This document shows positions 1 to 6,803 of a stretch of 7,211 nucleotides of DNA, in pieces. The DNA comes from SZUA-36 sp964650905. Its GTDB lineage: Bacteria; Pseudomonadota; Gammaproteobacteria; Xanthomonadales; SZUA-36. The stretch is taken from NCBI GenBank assembly GCA_964650905.1, contig CAZYVH010000117.1, forward strand, positions 1 to 7,211, read 5' to 3'. Below the pieces are notes generated by a model. The model searched no databases. It was not told the origin of the DNA and saw nothing but the letters and a program-made list of their open reading frames with translations. The first letter of the stretch is position 1. Every line of letters starts with the position of its first letter. The position numbers were made by a program, and so were the translations under genes.

Positions 1-303
1 CGGATGCGCAGTCTGGAAGAAACTGTTGTAATACGGCAACTGGCGCATTTGCGCGGTGGCGGCGTCAATCAGTTCCTGGCGACTATAACCGAGGTTGACG
101 CACCACAGACCGGCCATACCGTCGAGAATTTTATTGTCTTCAGAATCATAGATATAAACACCATCTGCACGAGTAATGACGCGACTACCCTTGACACCAA
201 GCGCCTGGTGGTCGGTAAACGGGTGCAGGTAGTGCTTATGGTCACGTTCCTGCCACTCCCGGGTTATTCCCGGCGCTGTGTTTCCTTTTTCTGTGACGCC
301 CAT
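1..303 (-). CDS. Class III omega-aminotransferase, SpuC-like (partial, N-terminal 101 residues)
   Basis: This is the start of a PLP-dependent class III aminotransferase; the gene runs off the left edge, so the catalytic lysine and most of the fold are not visible. The 101 residues seen carry the family's N-terminal signature: FTDHQALGVKGSRVITRADG near residue 29, then GVYIYDSEDNKILDGMAGLW followed by CVNLGY, and YYNSFFQTAHP at the window edge. These resemble putrescine:pyruvate aminotransferase SpuC of Pseudomonas and other omega-amino acid:pyruvate aminotransferases, which move a terminal amino group to pyruvate and leave an aldehyde. The ATG at 303-301 is preceded by AGAGGTG at a good ribosome-binding distance. 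It is divergent from a PuuC-like aldehyde dehydrogenase that could oxidise its product. The family call is firm. The substrate (putrescine, spermidine, GABA, beta-alanine or another amine) is inferred from context only. Confidence 0.9.
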   Translation of the reverse strand, partial: MGVTEKGNTAPGITREWQERDHKHYLHPFTDHQALGVKGSRVITRADGVYIYDSEDNKILDGMAGLWCVNLGYSRQELIDAATAQMRQLPYYNSFFQTAHP

Positions 304-323
304 CGCACACCTCTTTGATCGTA

Positions 324-348
324 GTGTGATAGCTTCCAATAGTCACAC
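324..348. promoter_or_regulatory. Inverted repeat GTGTGA-N13-TCACAC in the divergent intergenic region
   Basis: The arms at 324-329 and 343-348 are perfect complements six bases long, with centres 19 bases apart, about two helical turns. The dyad lies close upstream of the aminotransferase start, where a dimeric regulator could act on it. The half-sites TGTGA/TCACA resemble those of CRP, but the spacer is 13 rather than 6 bases, so it is not a standard CRP site. Its operator role is inferred. Confidence 0.45.
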
Positions 349-350
349 CA

Positions 351-368
351 AATTGTCCACCAACAATT
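351..368. promoter_or_regulatory. Inverted repeat AATTGT-N6-ACAATT in the divergent intergenic region
   Basis: Perfect six-base arms at 351-356 and 363-368 flank the spacer CCACCA. An 18-base dyad of this shape between divergent catabolic genes fits the operator of a helix-turn-helix dimer. It lies two bases right of the GTGTGA dyad, so the two sites could serve the two promoters or form one compound operator. No regulator gene is in the window, and the role is inferred. Confidence 0.45.
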
Positions 369-391
369 AGCAAATGCAAGGAGAATTCGAC

Positions 392-397
392 TATATT
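392..397 (+). promoter_or_regulatory. Possible -10 box for the aldehyde dehydrogenase
   Basis: TATATT matches the sigma-70 -10 consensus at five of six positions. The only -35-like hexamer is TTAGCA at 367-372, with a long 19-base spacer, so the promoter is weak or activator-dependent. A transcript starting near 404 would exclude the AAGGAGA at 378-384 and give a short leader before the ATG at 440. Confidence 0.3.
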
Positions 398-439
398 GGA
401 CGACGATATTAGACGATGATGAATGGCAGAAAAATCACA

Positions 440-1933
440 ATGAGTAAAAATACGCTTAGAGACTGGCAATCCCTGGCCAGCAATCTGCAACCGGAAGGAC
501 GGGCTTTTATCAACGGCCGTTTCACGCACGCTCAGTCCGGTCAAACGAGGCCGGACGTTAACCCCGCTACAGGTAAGTGGCTCGCGGATGTCGCGGTCTG
601 CGGTTCCGGGGACGCCGATCTGGCTGTAAAAGGCGCACGTGAAGTATTCGACAATAGAACATGGTCGGGGATGGTCCCCGCAGACCGCAAGATGGTGCTG
701 GTGCGCTGGGCGGAACTGATCGATAAAAATGCCGGGGAACTGGCATTGCTCGAAACCCTCGATGTTGGCAAGCCCATTAACGACACGGTCAATGTGGATG
801 TACCGTCCGCAGTGCGCACGATCCGTTGGAGCGGTGAGGCGATTGACAAGGTCTATGATCAGATATCACCGGCTCCCCAGGATACACTGGCTTTGATCCA
901 ACGATTACCACTGGGTGTTGTCACGGCCATCGTGCCGTGGAATTTCCCCCTCTCGACGACGGCCTGGAAACTGGCGCCAGCGCTTGCCACTGGTAATTCG
1001 GTTGTGCTCAAACCGGCATCGAGCACACCCCTGAGCGCACTGGCGATTGCAGCGCTGGCCCGCGAGGCGGGTTTGCCCGATGGCGTTTTACAGGTACTTC
1101 CCGGCCCGGGTGGCAGCCTCGGCAAACACCTCGCTATGCACATGGATATCGACGGTCTGACCTTTACCGGTTCTACACCGGTGGGCAAACAGCTGATGCA
1201 ATATTCCGGTCAATCCAACCTGAAGCGCACCTTCCTGGAACTGGGGGGTAAAAGTCCGAACATCGTGTTTGCCGATGCCGACCTTGAAAAAGCTGCCGTC
1301 ATGGCGACCGCCGCTGTGTTTTATAACGGCGGCCAGACCTGTACCGCCGGCACCCGGCTGATCGTTGAACAAAGCGTACGTGATCAATTCCTCGACACGC
1401 TCATTGCCAGGGCCATAAACTGGTTACCAGGCGACCCACTGGACCCGGCAACCCGTATGGGTCCGCTGATTGACCAGGCTCAGTACAAGACGGTGGCTGA
1501 ATATGTCCGTCTTGGTCGCTCAGAGGGAGCCAAACTCTGTTGTGGTGGCAAGCGGACTTTGCAAGATCACGGTGGTTACTATCATGAACCAACGATTTTC
1601 ACAGACGTTAACAACAGTATGCGTATTGCACAGGAGGAAATATTTGGTCCGGTCATGTCGGTCATAAGCTTCCGCGATGTCACCGAGGCTATCGCGATAG
1701 CAAACGACTCAATCTACGGCCTGGCCGGCGCGGTGTGGAGCAAAAACATCAATACCGCACACAAGGTCGCCGCAGCTGTGCGTGTCGGCACCATGGGTAT
1801 CAACAACTACTTCGGCGGCGATATCACCGTGCCATTCGGCGGTTTCAAGCAAAGCGGCAACGGCCGCGACAAATCCATGCACGCCTTTGATGACTACACG
1901 GAACTGAAAACCACCTGGATCGAACTGGATTGA
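440..1933 (+). CDS. puuC: PuuC-like NAD(P)+-dependent aldehyde dehydrogenase
   Basis: A complete aldehyde dehydrogenase of 497 residues, close to the length of E. coli PuuC (gamma-glutamyl-gamma-aminobutyraldehyde dehydrogenase), which oxidises aldehydes from putrescine breakdown to acids. The catalytic set is intact: Asn168 in VPWNFPL, Glu267 in LELGGKSPN, and nucleophile Cys301 in GGQTCTAGTRL. Further landmarks are LALLETLDVGKPIND, AIRWSGEAIDKVYD-type sequence (here TIRWSGEAIDKVYDQ), EEIFGPVMSV, and the C-terminal VPFGGFKQSGNGRDKS and YTELKTTWIELD, a tail typical of PuuC/KauB. The ATG at 440 is chosen because it puts WQ at residues 9-10 and FING at 23-26, as I recall for PuuC. In-frame ATGs at 416 and 419 would add seven or eight residues, and a TAG at 410-412 blocks anything earlier. 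Neither start has a strong Shine-Dalgarno sequence. The exact aldehyde is inferred; KauB-like or general aminoaldehyde activity is possible. Confidence 0.9.
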   Translation: MSKNTLRDWQSLASNLQPEGRAFINGRFTHAQSGQTRPDVNPATGKWLADVAVCGSGDADLAVKGAREVFDNRTWSGMVPADRKMVLVRWAELIDKNAGELALLETLDVGKPINDTVNVDVPSAVRTIRWSGEAIDKVYDQISPAPQDTLALIQRLPLGVVTAIVPWNFPLSTTAWKLAPALATGNSVVLKPASSTPLSALAIAALAREAGLPDGVLQVLPGPGGSLGKHLAMHMDIDGLTFTGSTPVGKQLMQYSGQSNLKRTFLELGGKSPNIVFADADLEKAAVMATAAVFYNGGQTCTAGTRLIVEQSVRDQFLDTLIARAINWLPGDPLDPATRMGPLIDQAQYKTVAEYVRLGRSEGAKLCCGGKRTLQDHGGYYHEPTIFTDVNNSMRIAQEEIFGPVMSVISFRDVTEAIAIANDSIYGLAGAVWSKNINTAHKVAAAVRVGTMGINNYFGGDITVPFGGFKQSGNGRDKSMHAFDDYTELKTTWIELD

Positions 1934-1964
1934 CCGACCATCACTACATTGTGGACCATCATCA

Positions 1965-1974
1965 ACCACGTGGT
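1965..1974. repeat. Ten-base palindrome ACCACGTGGT between the dehydrogenase and transporter genes
   Basis: This is a perfect palindrome, flanked by a further ACCAT (1955-1959) and ATGGT (1975-1979) pair that could lengthen a hairpin. There is no T-tract after it, so an intrinsic terminator is not supported. It may be a weak mRNA structure or a protein site in the 128-base gap. The rest of this gap shows no clear promoter. Confidence 0.35.
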
Positions 1975-2061
1975 ATGGTTTAGAGTGCATTGATACTGCG
2001 TGATTTGCCCATTGGCGAGCATGGCCCGGCGCTGGTCTGTCAGGAATAAGGAAAAATAAAA

Positions 2062-3372
2062 ATGCAAAACAAAGCGAGTACCGTACGCTGGCGTTTATTG
2101 TCGGTGCTGATCTTCGCCAGTTTCGTTTCTTACATGCTGCGTTCCAATATTTCAATCGCGGCACCGGTGATGATCAAGGACCTGGCCTTATCGGAAGTGC
2201 AGTGGGGCTGGGTGCTGGCCGCTTTCACGACGGGTTATGCGCTGTGCCAGATCCCCGGTGGTGTATTGGGTGATCGCTTTGGTCCGCGCAGGGTGCTTAC
2301 ACTGATTGCAATCCTTTGGTCGGTGCTCACCATTGTTACCAGCCTCGTGCCAGGTACTTCCGGGGCTGGTGTTGTCTTGACCCTGGTCTCGTTGATCACC
2401 GTACGCTTTTTGATTGGCGTGGCACATGCACCCATTTTCCCGGTGACCAACTGTGCTATTGAACGCTGGTTTCCATCCGGCGGGCGGGCTTTTCCCACGG
2501 GTTTAACCAGCACTGGTCTGACCCTTGGCTTCGCTGCGGCCGCACCATTGCTGGTGTGGCTGATTGCACAATGGGGCTGGCGGTGGTCATTCCTGGTCGT
2601 GTCGCCGTTTGGTTTTAGTGCTGCCCTGCTCTGGTGGTGGTACGCGCGTGATGAACCCGCGGACCATCACGGTACCAACGCTGCAGAGCTGGCCCTGATC
2701 GAGGGGGATTGTGACTTGGTGAATGACAACCCGGCAGATGATGAAAGCGCGGATGAGGCGTTAAAAGCCAGCTGGCAACAGTTGCTGGCTAACCGCGACA
2801 TCCTGCTGCTGACACTCAGTTATGCCTGCATGAATTTTGTTTTTTACGATGTCTTCAACTGGTTTTTTTACTATCTCGTCACAGTTCGGGATTTTGCCGC
2901 CACCGATGCCGGTTTCATGACCTCGACCCAATGGATCGCGGGCGCGATCGGAGCGGCATCCGGTGGCTGGATCTGTGACCGCCTGTGTGTTCGATTTGGC
3001 TTACGCTGGGGTTGTCGCTGGCCCATCATTTTTGGCATGGTGCTGTCAGGGATGCTGCTGTTTATCGGCGCTATTTCTGCCAGCGTGACACTGGCGGTGG
3101 GCGCACTGGCGCTGTGTTTTTTCTTCAACCAGATGACCGAAGGTCCTTACTGGGCGGCCAGTATGGCCATTGGCGGGCGTAGCTCCGGCACCGCGGGTGG
3201 TGTTCTCAACACCGGCGCCAATATGATGGGTATTATCAATGCGCTGCTGGTGCCAGGCCTTGCGGCGCTATTCGGCTGGACGTTCGCCATGTCCGCCGGT
3301 GGTTTTTTTGCATTACTGGGTGCCTCACTGATGTTATTGGTGCGTGCCGACCGGCCATTTTATGCAACTTAA
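2062..3372 (+). CDS. Major facilitator superfamily transporter, anion:cation symporter (ACS) type
   Basis: A 436-residue inner-membrane transporter with about twelve hydrophobic helices in two halves. The first six span roughly residues 11-194, a hydrophilic acidic loop covers about 195-245, and the second six span about 246-428. ACS landmarks are visible: SYMLRSNISIAAP in the first helix (Arg27), GYALCQIPGGVLGDRFGPRR with MFS motif A at about 66-78, RFLIGVAHAPIFPVTN at about 115-130, the degenerate second motif A GGWICDRLCVRFG at about 301-313, and EGPYWAASMA near 360. ACS members usually take up organic anions such as hexuronates, glucarate or phthalate with protons. The substrate cannot be read from sequence. 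An AAGG-containing ribosome binding site precedes the ATG by about nine bases. It follows the dehydrogenase on the same strand and is probably co-transcribed, which suggests uptake of a related nitrogen or carbon source. The loop segment EGDCDLVNDNPADDESADE (about 214-232) is unusually acidic. Confidence 0.88.
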   Translation: MQNKASTVRWRLLSVLIFASFVSYMLRSNISIAAPVMIKDLALSEVQWGWVLAAFTTGYALCQIPGGVLGDRFGPRRVLTLIAILWSVLTIVTSLVPGTSGAGVVLTLVSLITVRFLIGVAHAPIFPVTNCAIERWFPSGGRAFPTGLTSTGLTLGFAAAAPLLVWLIAQWGWRWSFLVVSPFGFSAALLWWWYARDEPADHHGTNAAELALIEGDCDLVNDNPADDESADEALKASWQQLLANRDILLLTLSYACMNFVFYDVFNWFFYYLVTVRDFAATDAGFMTSTQWIAGAIGAASGGWICDRLCVRFGLRWGCRWPIIFGMVLSGMLLFIGAISASVTLAVGALALCFFFNQMTEGPYWAASMAIGGRSSGTAGGVLNTGANMMGIINALLVPGLAALFGWTFAMSAGGFFALLGASLMLLVRADRPFYAT

Positions 3373-3376
3373 AATA

Positions 3377-3447
3377 GGGGTCGGATTCAAATGCGGCAAA
3401 TAGCTGTCGCTTATCGCACAGGATCAAGCGCATTTGAATCTGACCCC
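3377..3447. repeat. REP-like / RAYT-type imperfect palindrome
   Basis: The left arm (3377-3395, starting GGGGTCGGATTCAAATG) and the right arm (3429-3447, ending GAATCTGACCCC) are complementary at 18 of 19 positions. Between them lies a second hairpin: CTGT-C-GC (3404-3410) can pair with GC-ACAG (3416-3421) around the loop TTATC, leaving one bulged C. A long-armed hairpin with a bulge and a GGGGTC terminus resembles the repetitive extragenic palindromes mobilised by REP-associated tyrosine transposases in gammaproteobacteria. No transposase is in the window, so this would be a non-autonomous copy. It starts five bases after the transporter stop and could slow or end transcription, though no T-tract follows. 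The inverted repeat is certain; the class is from recall of similar elements. Confidence 0.75.
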
Positions 3448-3504
3448 GGTCCGATATCCTACCAAACCTCATCTCCGGTTTTGCACAGCACCTGAATCAT
3501 ATTT

Positions 3505-3540
3505 TGCTTGATCATTTGACCTGACAGGATGATCAAAGCA
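3505..3540. promoter_or_regulatory. Nested palindrome upstream of the BNR-repeat gene, possible operator
   Basis: The outer arms TGCTTGATCAT (3505-3515) and ATGATCAAAGCA (3529-3540) pair with one bulged base. Inside sits a perfect smaller palindrome CCTGACAGG (3520-3528). The whole ends about 34 bases before the -10 box of the next gene, where an activator or repressor would bind. The direct repeat AGCACCTG(A/G)AT occurs at 3487-3497 and 3537-3547, overlapping its right end. Function is inferred. The stretch 3448-3486 between this and the REP-like element shows nothing I can identify. Confidence 0.4.
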
Positions 3541-3574
3541 CCTGGATTGCATAGAAAAGAGTCTTTGTTTTCCT

Positions 3575-3580
3575 TATACT
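3575..3580 (+). promoter_or_regulatory. Probable -10 box of the BNR-repeat gene
   Basis: TATACT matches five of six consensus bases. No good -35 stands at 16-18 bases; TTGCAT at 3547-3552 is 22 bases away, so activation from the palindrome just upstream is plausible. A transcript starting near 3587 would leave a short leader containing GGGAG (3596-3600), which supports the ATG at 3610 as the start and excludes the in-frame ATG at 3529. Confidence 0.45.
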
Positions 3581-3609
3581 GCCTACCCACCTGCCGGGAG
3601 CCGGAACCA

Positions 3610-6600
3610 ATGAAAACTCTCAAATTACTGTTTAATCAGTACATGTTTCTTGTGCTGGCTGTGACCCTCGCGGCAAGCGTGTTTGCGAACGATAACAAGG
3701 ACACTGCCAAGGACAAAAAGACCGGACTGCAATATCGATTGCTCGGGCCTGCAGCAGGTGGGCGGTCAGCACGTGTCGTCGGTATTCCGGATAAGCCACT
3801 GATTTACTATTTGGCTACTGCCGCCGGCGGTGTCTGGAAATCATCCAACGGCGGGCTGAAATGGGAATCTGTGTTTGATGATCAGCCGGTGTCATCAACC
3901 GGCTCGGTCGCCGTCGGCAACAGCAACCCCAATATCGTTTATGTCGGTTCCGGCGAGGCCAATATTCGCGGCAACACGGCCAAAGGCAATGGGATTTACC
4001 GATCCCTGGACGCCGGCAAAAATTGGCAACACGTGTTGAAAATCGAAGGCCAGATCGGCACCATCGTGGTACACCCGCAAGACGACAACACCGTCTTTGC
4101 AGCGGTGCTGGGTAGTCCATTTGGCCCGGGTGAGGAACGTGGTATCTACCGCAGTACTGATGGGGGTCAAAGCTGGCAACGCGTACTCCATGTCGATCAG
4201 GATACCGGTGCCAGTGATATCGCCTTCGATGAGTTGAATCCCAATGTCCTGTTCGCCGGTATGTGGCAAACGCGCCGCACACCCTGGGGTATGACCAGTG
4301 GTGGGCCGGGCAGCGGTCTCTACCTGTCACGTGACGGTGGTGACAATTGGAAAAAACTGCAAGGTGACGGCCTGCCGGACGGTATCTGGGGTAAAGTCGG
4401 TGTGCGGGTTGCACCCACGGATTCCAATCGGGTCTATGCCCTGATCGAGGCCAAAGATGGTGGTCTGTTCCGCTCGGATGACGGCGGTGACAAATGGCAG
4501 CATGTCAGTGACAACGCCGGGCTGAAGCAACGTGCCTGGTACTATTCGACCCTGACCGTCGACCCGACCGATGCCGACACGGTCTGGTTTCCACAGGTCC
4601 CAATGCTGAAGACCATTGACGGTGGCCACACGGTGTTGCCGGTCCTGGCAGGCGGCTGGGATCACCATGATGTCTGGATTGACCCACAAGACCCGCAACG
4701 CATCGCCGAGGCCAGCGACGCCGGTGTGTCCTTGTCGTGGGATGGTGGCAAAACCTGGGTTCGCCCGCCGCTGGCGATCGGACAGTTCTATCACCTGTCG
4801 GTCGACAGCCGTACCCCTTACCGGGTCATGGGCAGCCTGCAGGATTTCGGCACACGTTCCGGTCCCAGCAACAGCCTGCACGAAAAGGGTATTTTCCTCA
4901 GCGACTGGAAACCGGTCGGTGGCGGTGAGGCGGGTTTCGTGGTCGCCGAACCCGATGATCCTGGTATCGTCTGGGCCGGCGAGTACATGGGTTATATATC
5001 ACGCTATAACGATAACACCGGCCAGGCACCGCACGTCGGCATTTTCCCCGATAACGGCAGCGGACATGGTGACGCGGACCAGCGCCACCGATTCCAGTGG
5101 ACCGCGCCGATCATCATATCCCCGCATGACCCGAAGCTCGTTTATCACGCCAGTAATACGCTGCAACGGACCCGCGACGGTGGCCAAAGCTGGGAAATCA
5201 TCAGCCCGGACCTGACCCGTAACGATGCCAGCAAACAGCAGTGGTCGGGTGGGCCGATCACCGGTGACAACACCGGTGTGGAGTACTATGGTACGCTGTT
5301 CTCGGTGGCGGAATCGCCTGTCCAACAGGGCGTTATCTGGACGGGCTCTGACGATGGACTGGTGCACGTCAGTCGCGATGACGGTAAAAACTGGGACGAT
5401 GTCACACCCCATGGCGCACCGCATTGGGGAACGGTGGAAGCCATCGAAACCTCACACTGGGATGCCGGCAAGGCCTATGTCGTCTTCAACGCGCATCGTC
5501 TCGACGATGACAGGCCTTATGTGTTCAGGACCGATAACTATGGTCGCAGTTGGCAGGATATCTCCACCGGCCTGGATGAAAAAGTCCATCTGCACGTGTT
5601 GCGCTCGGACACCCAAAAGCGTGACCTGCTATTTCTCGGCACCGAACGTGGTGTCATGGTTTCGCACGACGATGGCGCCAGTTGGACATCATTGCGTTTG
5701 AATATGCCAACGGTCGCCATTGCAGATATGACGATCGCCGGTAACGACCTCGTGGTCGGCACTTTGGGCAGGTCCGCTTATAGCCTGGACGACCTGACGC
5801 CAATACGTGAAATGTCAGATAAAATTGCCAGCCAGACTGCACAGCTGTTTAAACCTTTGCCGGCGATTCGCTGGCATTACGCAGCGGCACCGGAGGGCTC
5901 ACGCGCCGGGGCAACCTCAAATCCACCCAGGGGCGCGCTCATTAGCTACCACCTGGCCGAAAAGGCAAAGGGTGAAATCAAGCTCGAGGTACTCGATGCC
6001 GGCGGCACCTTGGTGCGGACATTGAGCAGTGTCCTTGAACCACCGTATATCGCACCCGACAGCGCCGACGCTGATCCGAGCGAGAAACGCAAGGCCGAAC
6101 TCGAAAATGTACAGGGCCTGAACCGCGCCGCGTGGGATCTGAGCTACCAGGGCGCAACCCGCATTCCCGGCTCAACCAACGATGCCGGTGACATTAATGT
6201 CGGGCCGCCGGCACCACCCGGCGTCTATACACTGCGCCTGAGTGTTGCCGGGGAAACGTTCGAACAGCCGCTGACGGTTGTGCAGGACCCACGTTCGAGT
6301 GCAAAGCCAGAAGACATCCAAGCGCAAACCCGATTTCTGCTGGATGTGCGTGATCGCATCTCAGCCATCTCCGCTGCTGCCATACGCATCCGTGCGATAC
6401 GCGCACAACTGGATGCCTATCACAAACAGCTCGGCGACGATCCACAAAACGCTCGCCTGCTCGCCCTGGGCATCACCACCAGCACCCGGTTGCACGCGAT
6501 TGAGCTGGCTCTTTACAGCCCGGAGGCCAAGGTGAATTACGATATCCTGGCCGGCCGCGAGGGCGGCGCCAAGCTGTACTCACGTCTGGGCTGGCTGTAT

Positions 6601-6774
6601 CTGAGTTCGCTGGACCATAGCGGTCCACCGACTCAAGGTATGCTCGAGGTCAACGCGGAACTGACGGCACTGTACCAGCACAGTAAGGCTGACCTGGAGG
6701 ACGTGCTTAAAAACGATGTCACCCAGTTGAATGCCCTGGCCAAAGAACTGGGTGTGAACTACATTGTTCAGTAA
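3610..6774 (+). CDS. Secreted BNR/Asp-box repeat protein, VPS10/sortilin-like 'glycosyl hydrolase' family
   Basis: A 1054-residue exported protein. The start at 3610 is preferred over 3529 because GGGAG lies nine bases before it and it opens a clean signal peptide: Lys2/Lys5, a hydrophobic core at about 12-22, and a likely cut after SVFA (residue 26). Eleven Asp-box motifs (S/T-x-D-x-G-x-x-W) begin near residues 78, 132, 182, 240, 289, 335, 376, 521, 588, 641 and 685. Examples are STDGGQSW and SDDGGDKW; those at 78 and 132 are degenerate and the one at 335 (TIDGGHTV) lacks the Trp. Family blocks include LLGPAAGGRSARVVG, SGEANIRGN, RAWYYSTLTVDPTDAD, WDHHDVWIDPQDPQR, ISPDLTRNDASKQ and SDDGLVHVSRDDG. 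About 775-893 looks like an Ig/FlgD-like beta domain ending PGVYTLRLSVAG, and 897-1054 is mostly helical. Such proteins are annotated as sortilin/VPS10-like or BNR glycosyl hydrolases, but I know of no proven reaction. It appears to be a single-gene unit, in the periplasm or outside the cell. Confidence 0.87.
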   Translation: MKTLKLLFNQYMFLVLAVTLAASVFANDNKDTAKDKKTGLQYRLLGPAAGGRSARVVGIPDKPLIYYLATAAGGVWKSSNGGLKWESVFDDQPVSSTGSVAVGNSNPNIVYVGSGEANIRGNTAKGNGIYRSLDAGKNWQHVLKIEGQIGTIVVHPQDDNTVFAAVLGSPFGPGEERGIYRSTDGGQSWQRVLHVDQDTGASDIAFDELNPNVLFAGMWQTRRTPWGMTSGGPGSGLYLSRDGGDNWKKLQGDGLPDGIWGKVGVRVAPTDSNRVYALIEAKDGGLFRSDDGGDKWQHVSDNAGLKQRAWYYSTLTVDPTDADTVWFPQVPMLKTIDGGHTVLPVLAGGWDHHDVWIDPQDPQRIAEASDAGVSLSWDGGKTWVRPPLAIGQFYHLSVDSRTPYRVMGSLQDFGTRSGPSNSLHEKGIFLSDWKPVGGGEAGFVVAEPDDPGIVWAGEYMGYISRYNDNTGQAPHVGIFPDNGSGHGDADQRHRFQWTAPIIISPHDPKLVYHASNTLQRTRDGGQSWEIISPDLTRNDASKQQWSGGPITGDNTGVEYYGTLFSVAESPVQQGVIWTGSDDGLVHVSRDDGKNWDDVTPHGAPHWGTVEAIETSHWDAGKAYVVFNAHRLDDDRPYVFRTDNYGRSWQDISTGLDEKVHLHVLRSDTQKRDLLFLGTERGVMVSHDDGASWTSLRLNMPTVAIADMTIAGNDLVVGTLGRSAYSLDDLTPIREMSDKIASQTAQLFKPLPAIRWHYAAAPEGSRAGATSNPPRGALISYHLAEKAKGEIKLEVLDAGGTLVRTLSSVLEPPYIAPDSADADPSEKRKAELENVQGLNRAAWDLSYQGATRIPGSTNDAGDINVGPPAPPGVYTLRLSVAGETFEQPLTVVQDPRSSAKPEDIQAQTRFLLDVRDRISAISAAAIRIRAIRAQLDAYHKQLGDDPQNARLLALGITTSTRLHAIELALYSPEAKVNYDILAGREGGAKLYSRLGWLYLSSLDHSGPPTQGMLEVNAELTALYQHSKADLEDVLKNDVTQLNALAKELGVNYIVQ

Positions 6775-6803
6775 GCTGTCGTGGATGCCCACGCGCACCC
6801 GCT

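Noticed and set aside
325..347. CRP (cAMP receptor protein) site suggested by TGTGA and TCACA
   Set aside because: The half-sites are 13 bases apart instead of the required 6, so standard CRP binding is not expected.
242..544. 100-residue minus-strand ORF spanning the divergent intergenic region
   Set aside because: It is antisense to the start of the dehydrogenase and off-frame with the aminotransferase; no motif or start signal supports it.
1709..2164. 151-residue minus-strand ORF covering the gap between the dehydrogenase and the transporter
   Set aside because: Much of it is antisense to the two real genes. Its sequence has no family resemblance and would require a gene overlapping both neighbours.
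3529..3609. Upstream in-frame ATG of the BNR gene adding 27 residues
   Set aside because: It would bury the signal peptide behind a polar, Cys-containing stretch, overlaps the palindrome and the -10 box, and has no Shine-Dalgarno, whereas the ATG at 3610 has one.
3815..4414. 199-residue minus-strand ORF inside the BNR gene
   Set aside because: Its translation is rich in Arg, His, Cys and Trp, as expected of the antisense of Asp-box DNA. It has no recognisable motif and lies wholly inside a well supported gene.
4327..4881. 184-residue minus-strand ORF inside the BNR gene
   Set aside because: It lies antisense to the conserved propeller sequence with no ribosome binding site or domain; it is a shadow of the real frame.
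4616..5215. 199-residue plus-strand ORF in another frame of the BNR gene
   Set aside because: The Ser/Arg/Thr/Pro-rich composition is that of an off-frame reading, while the main frame is intact and conserved across the region.
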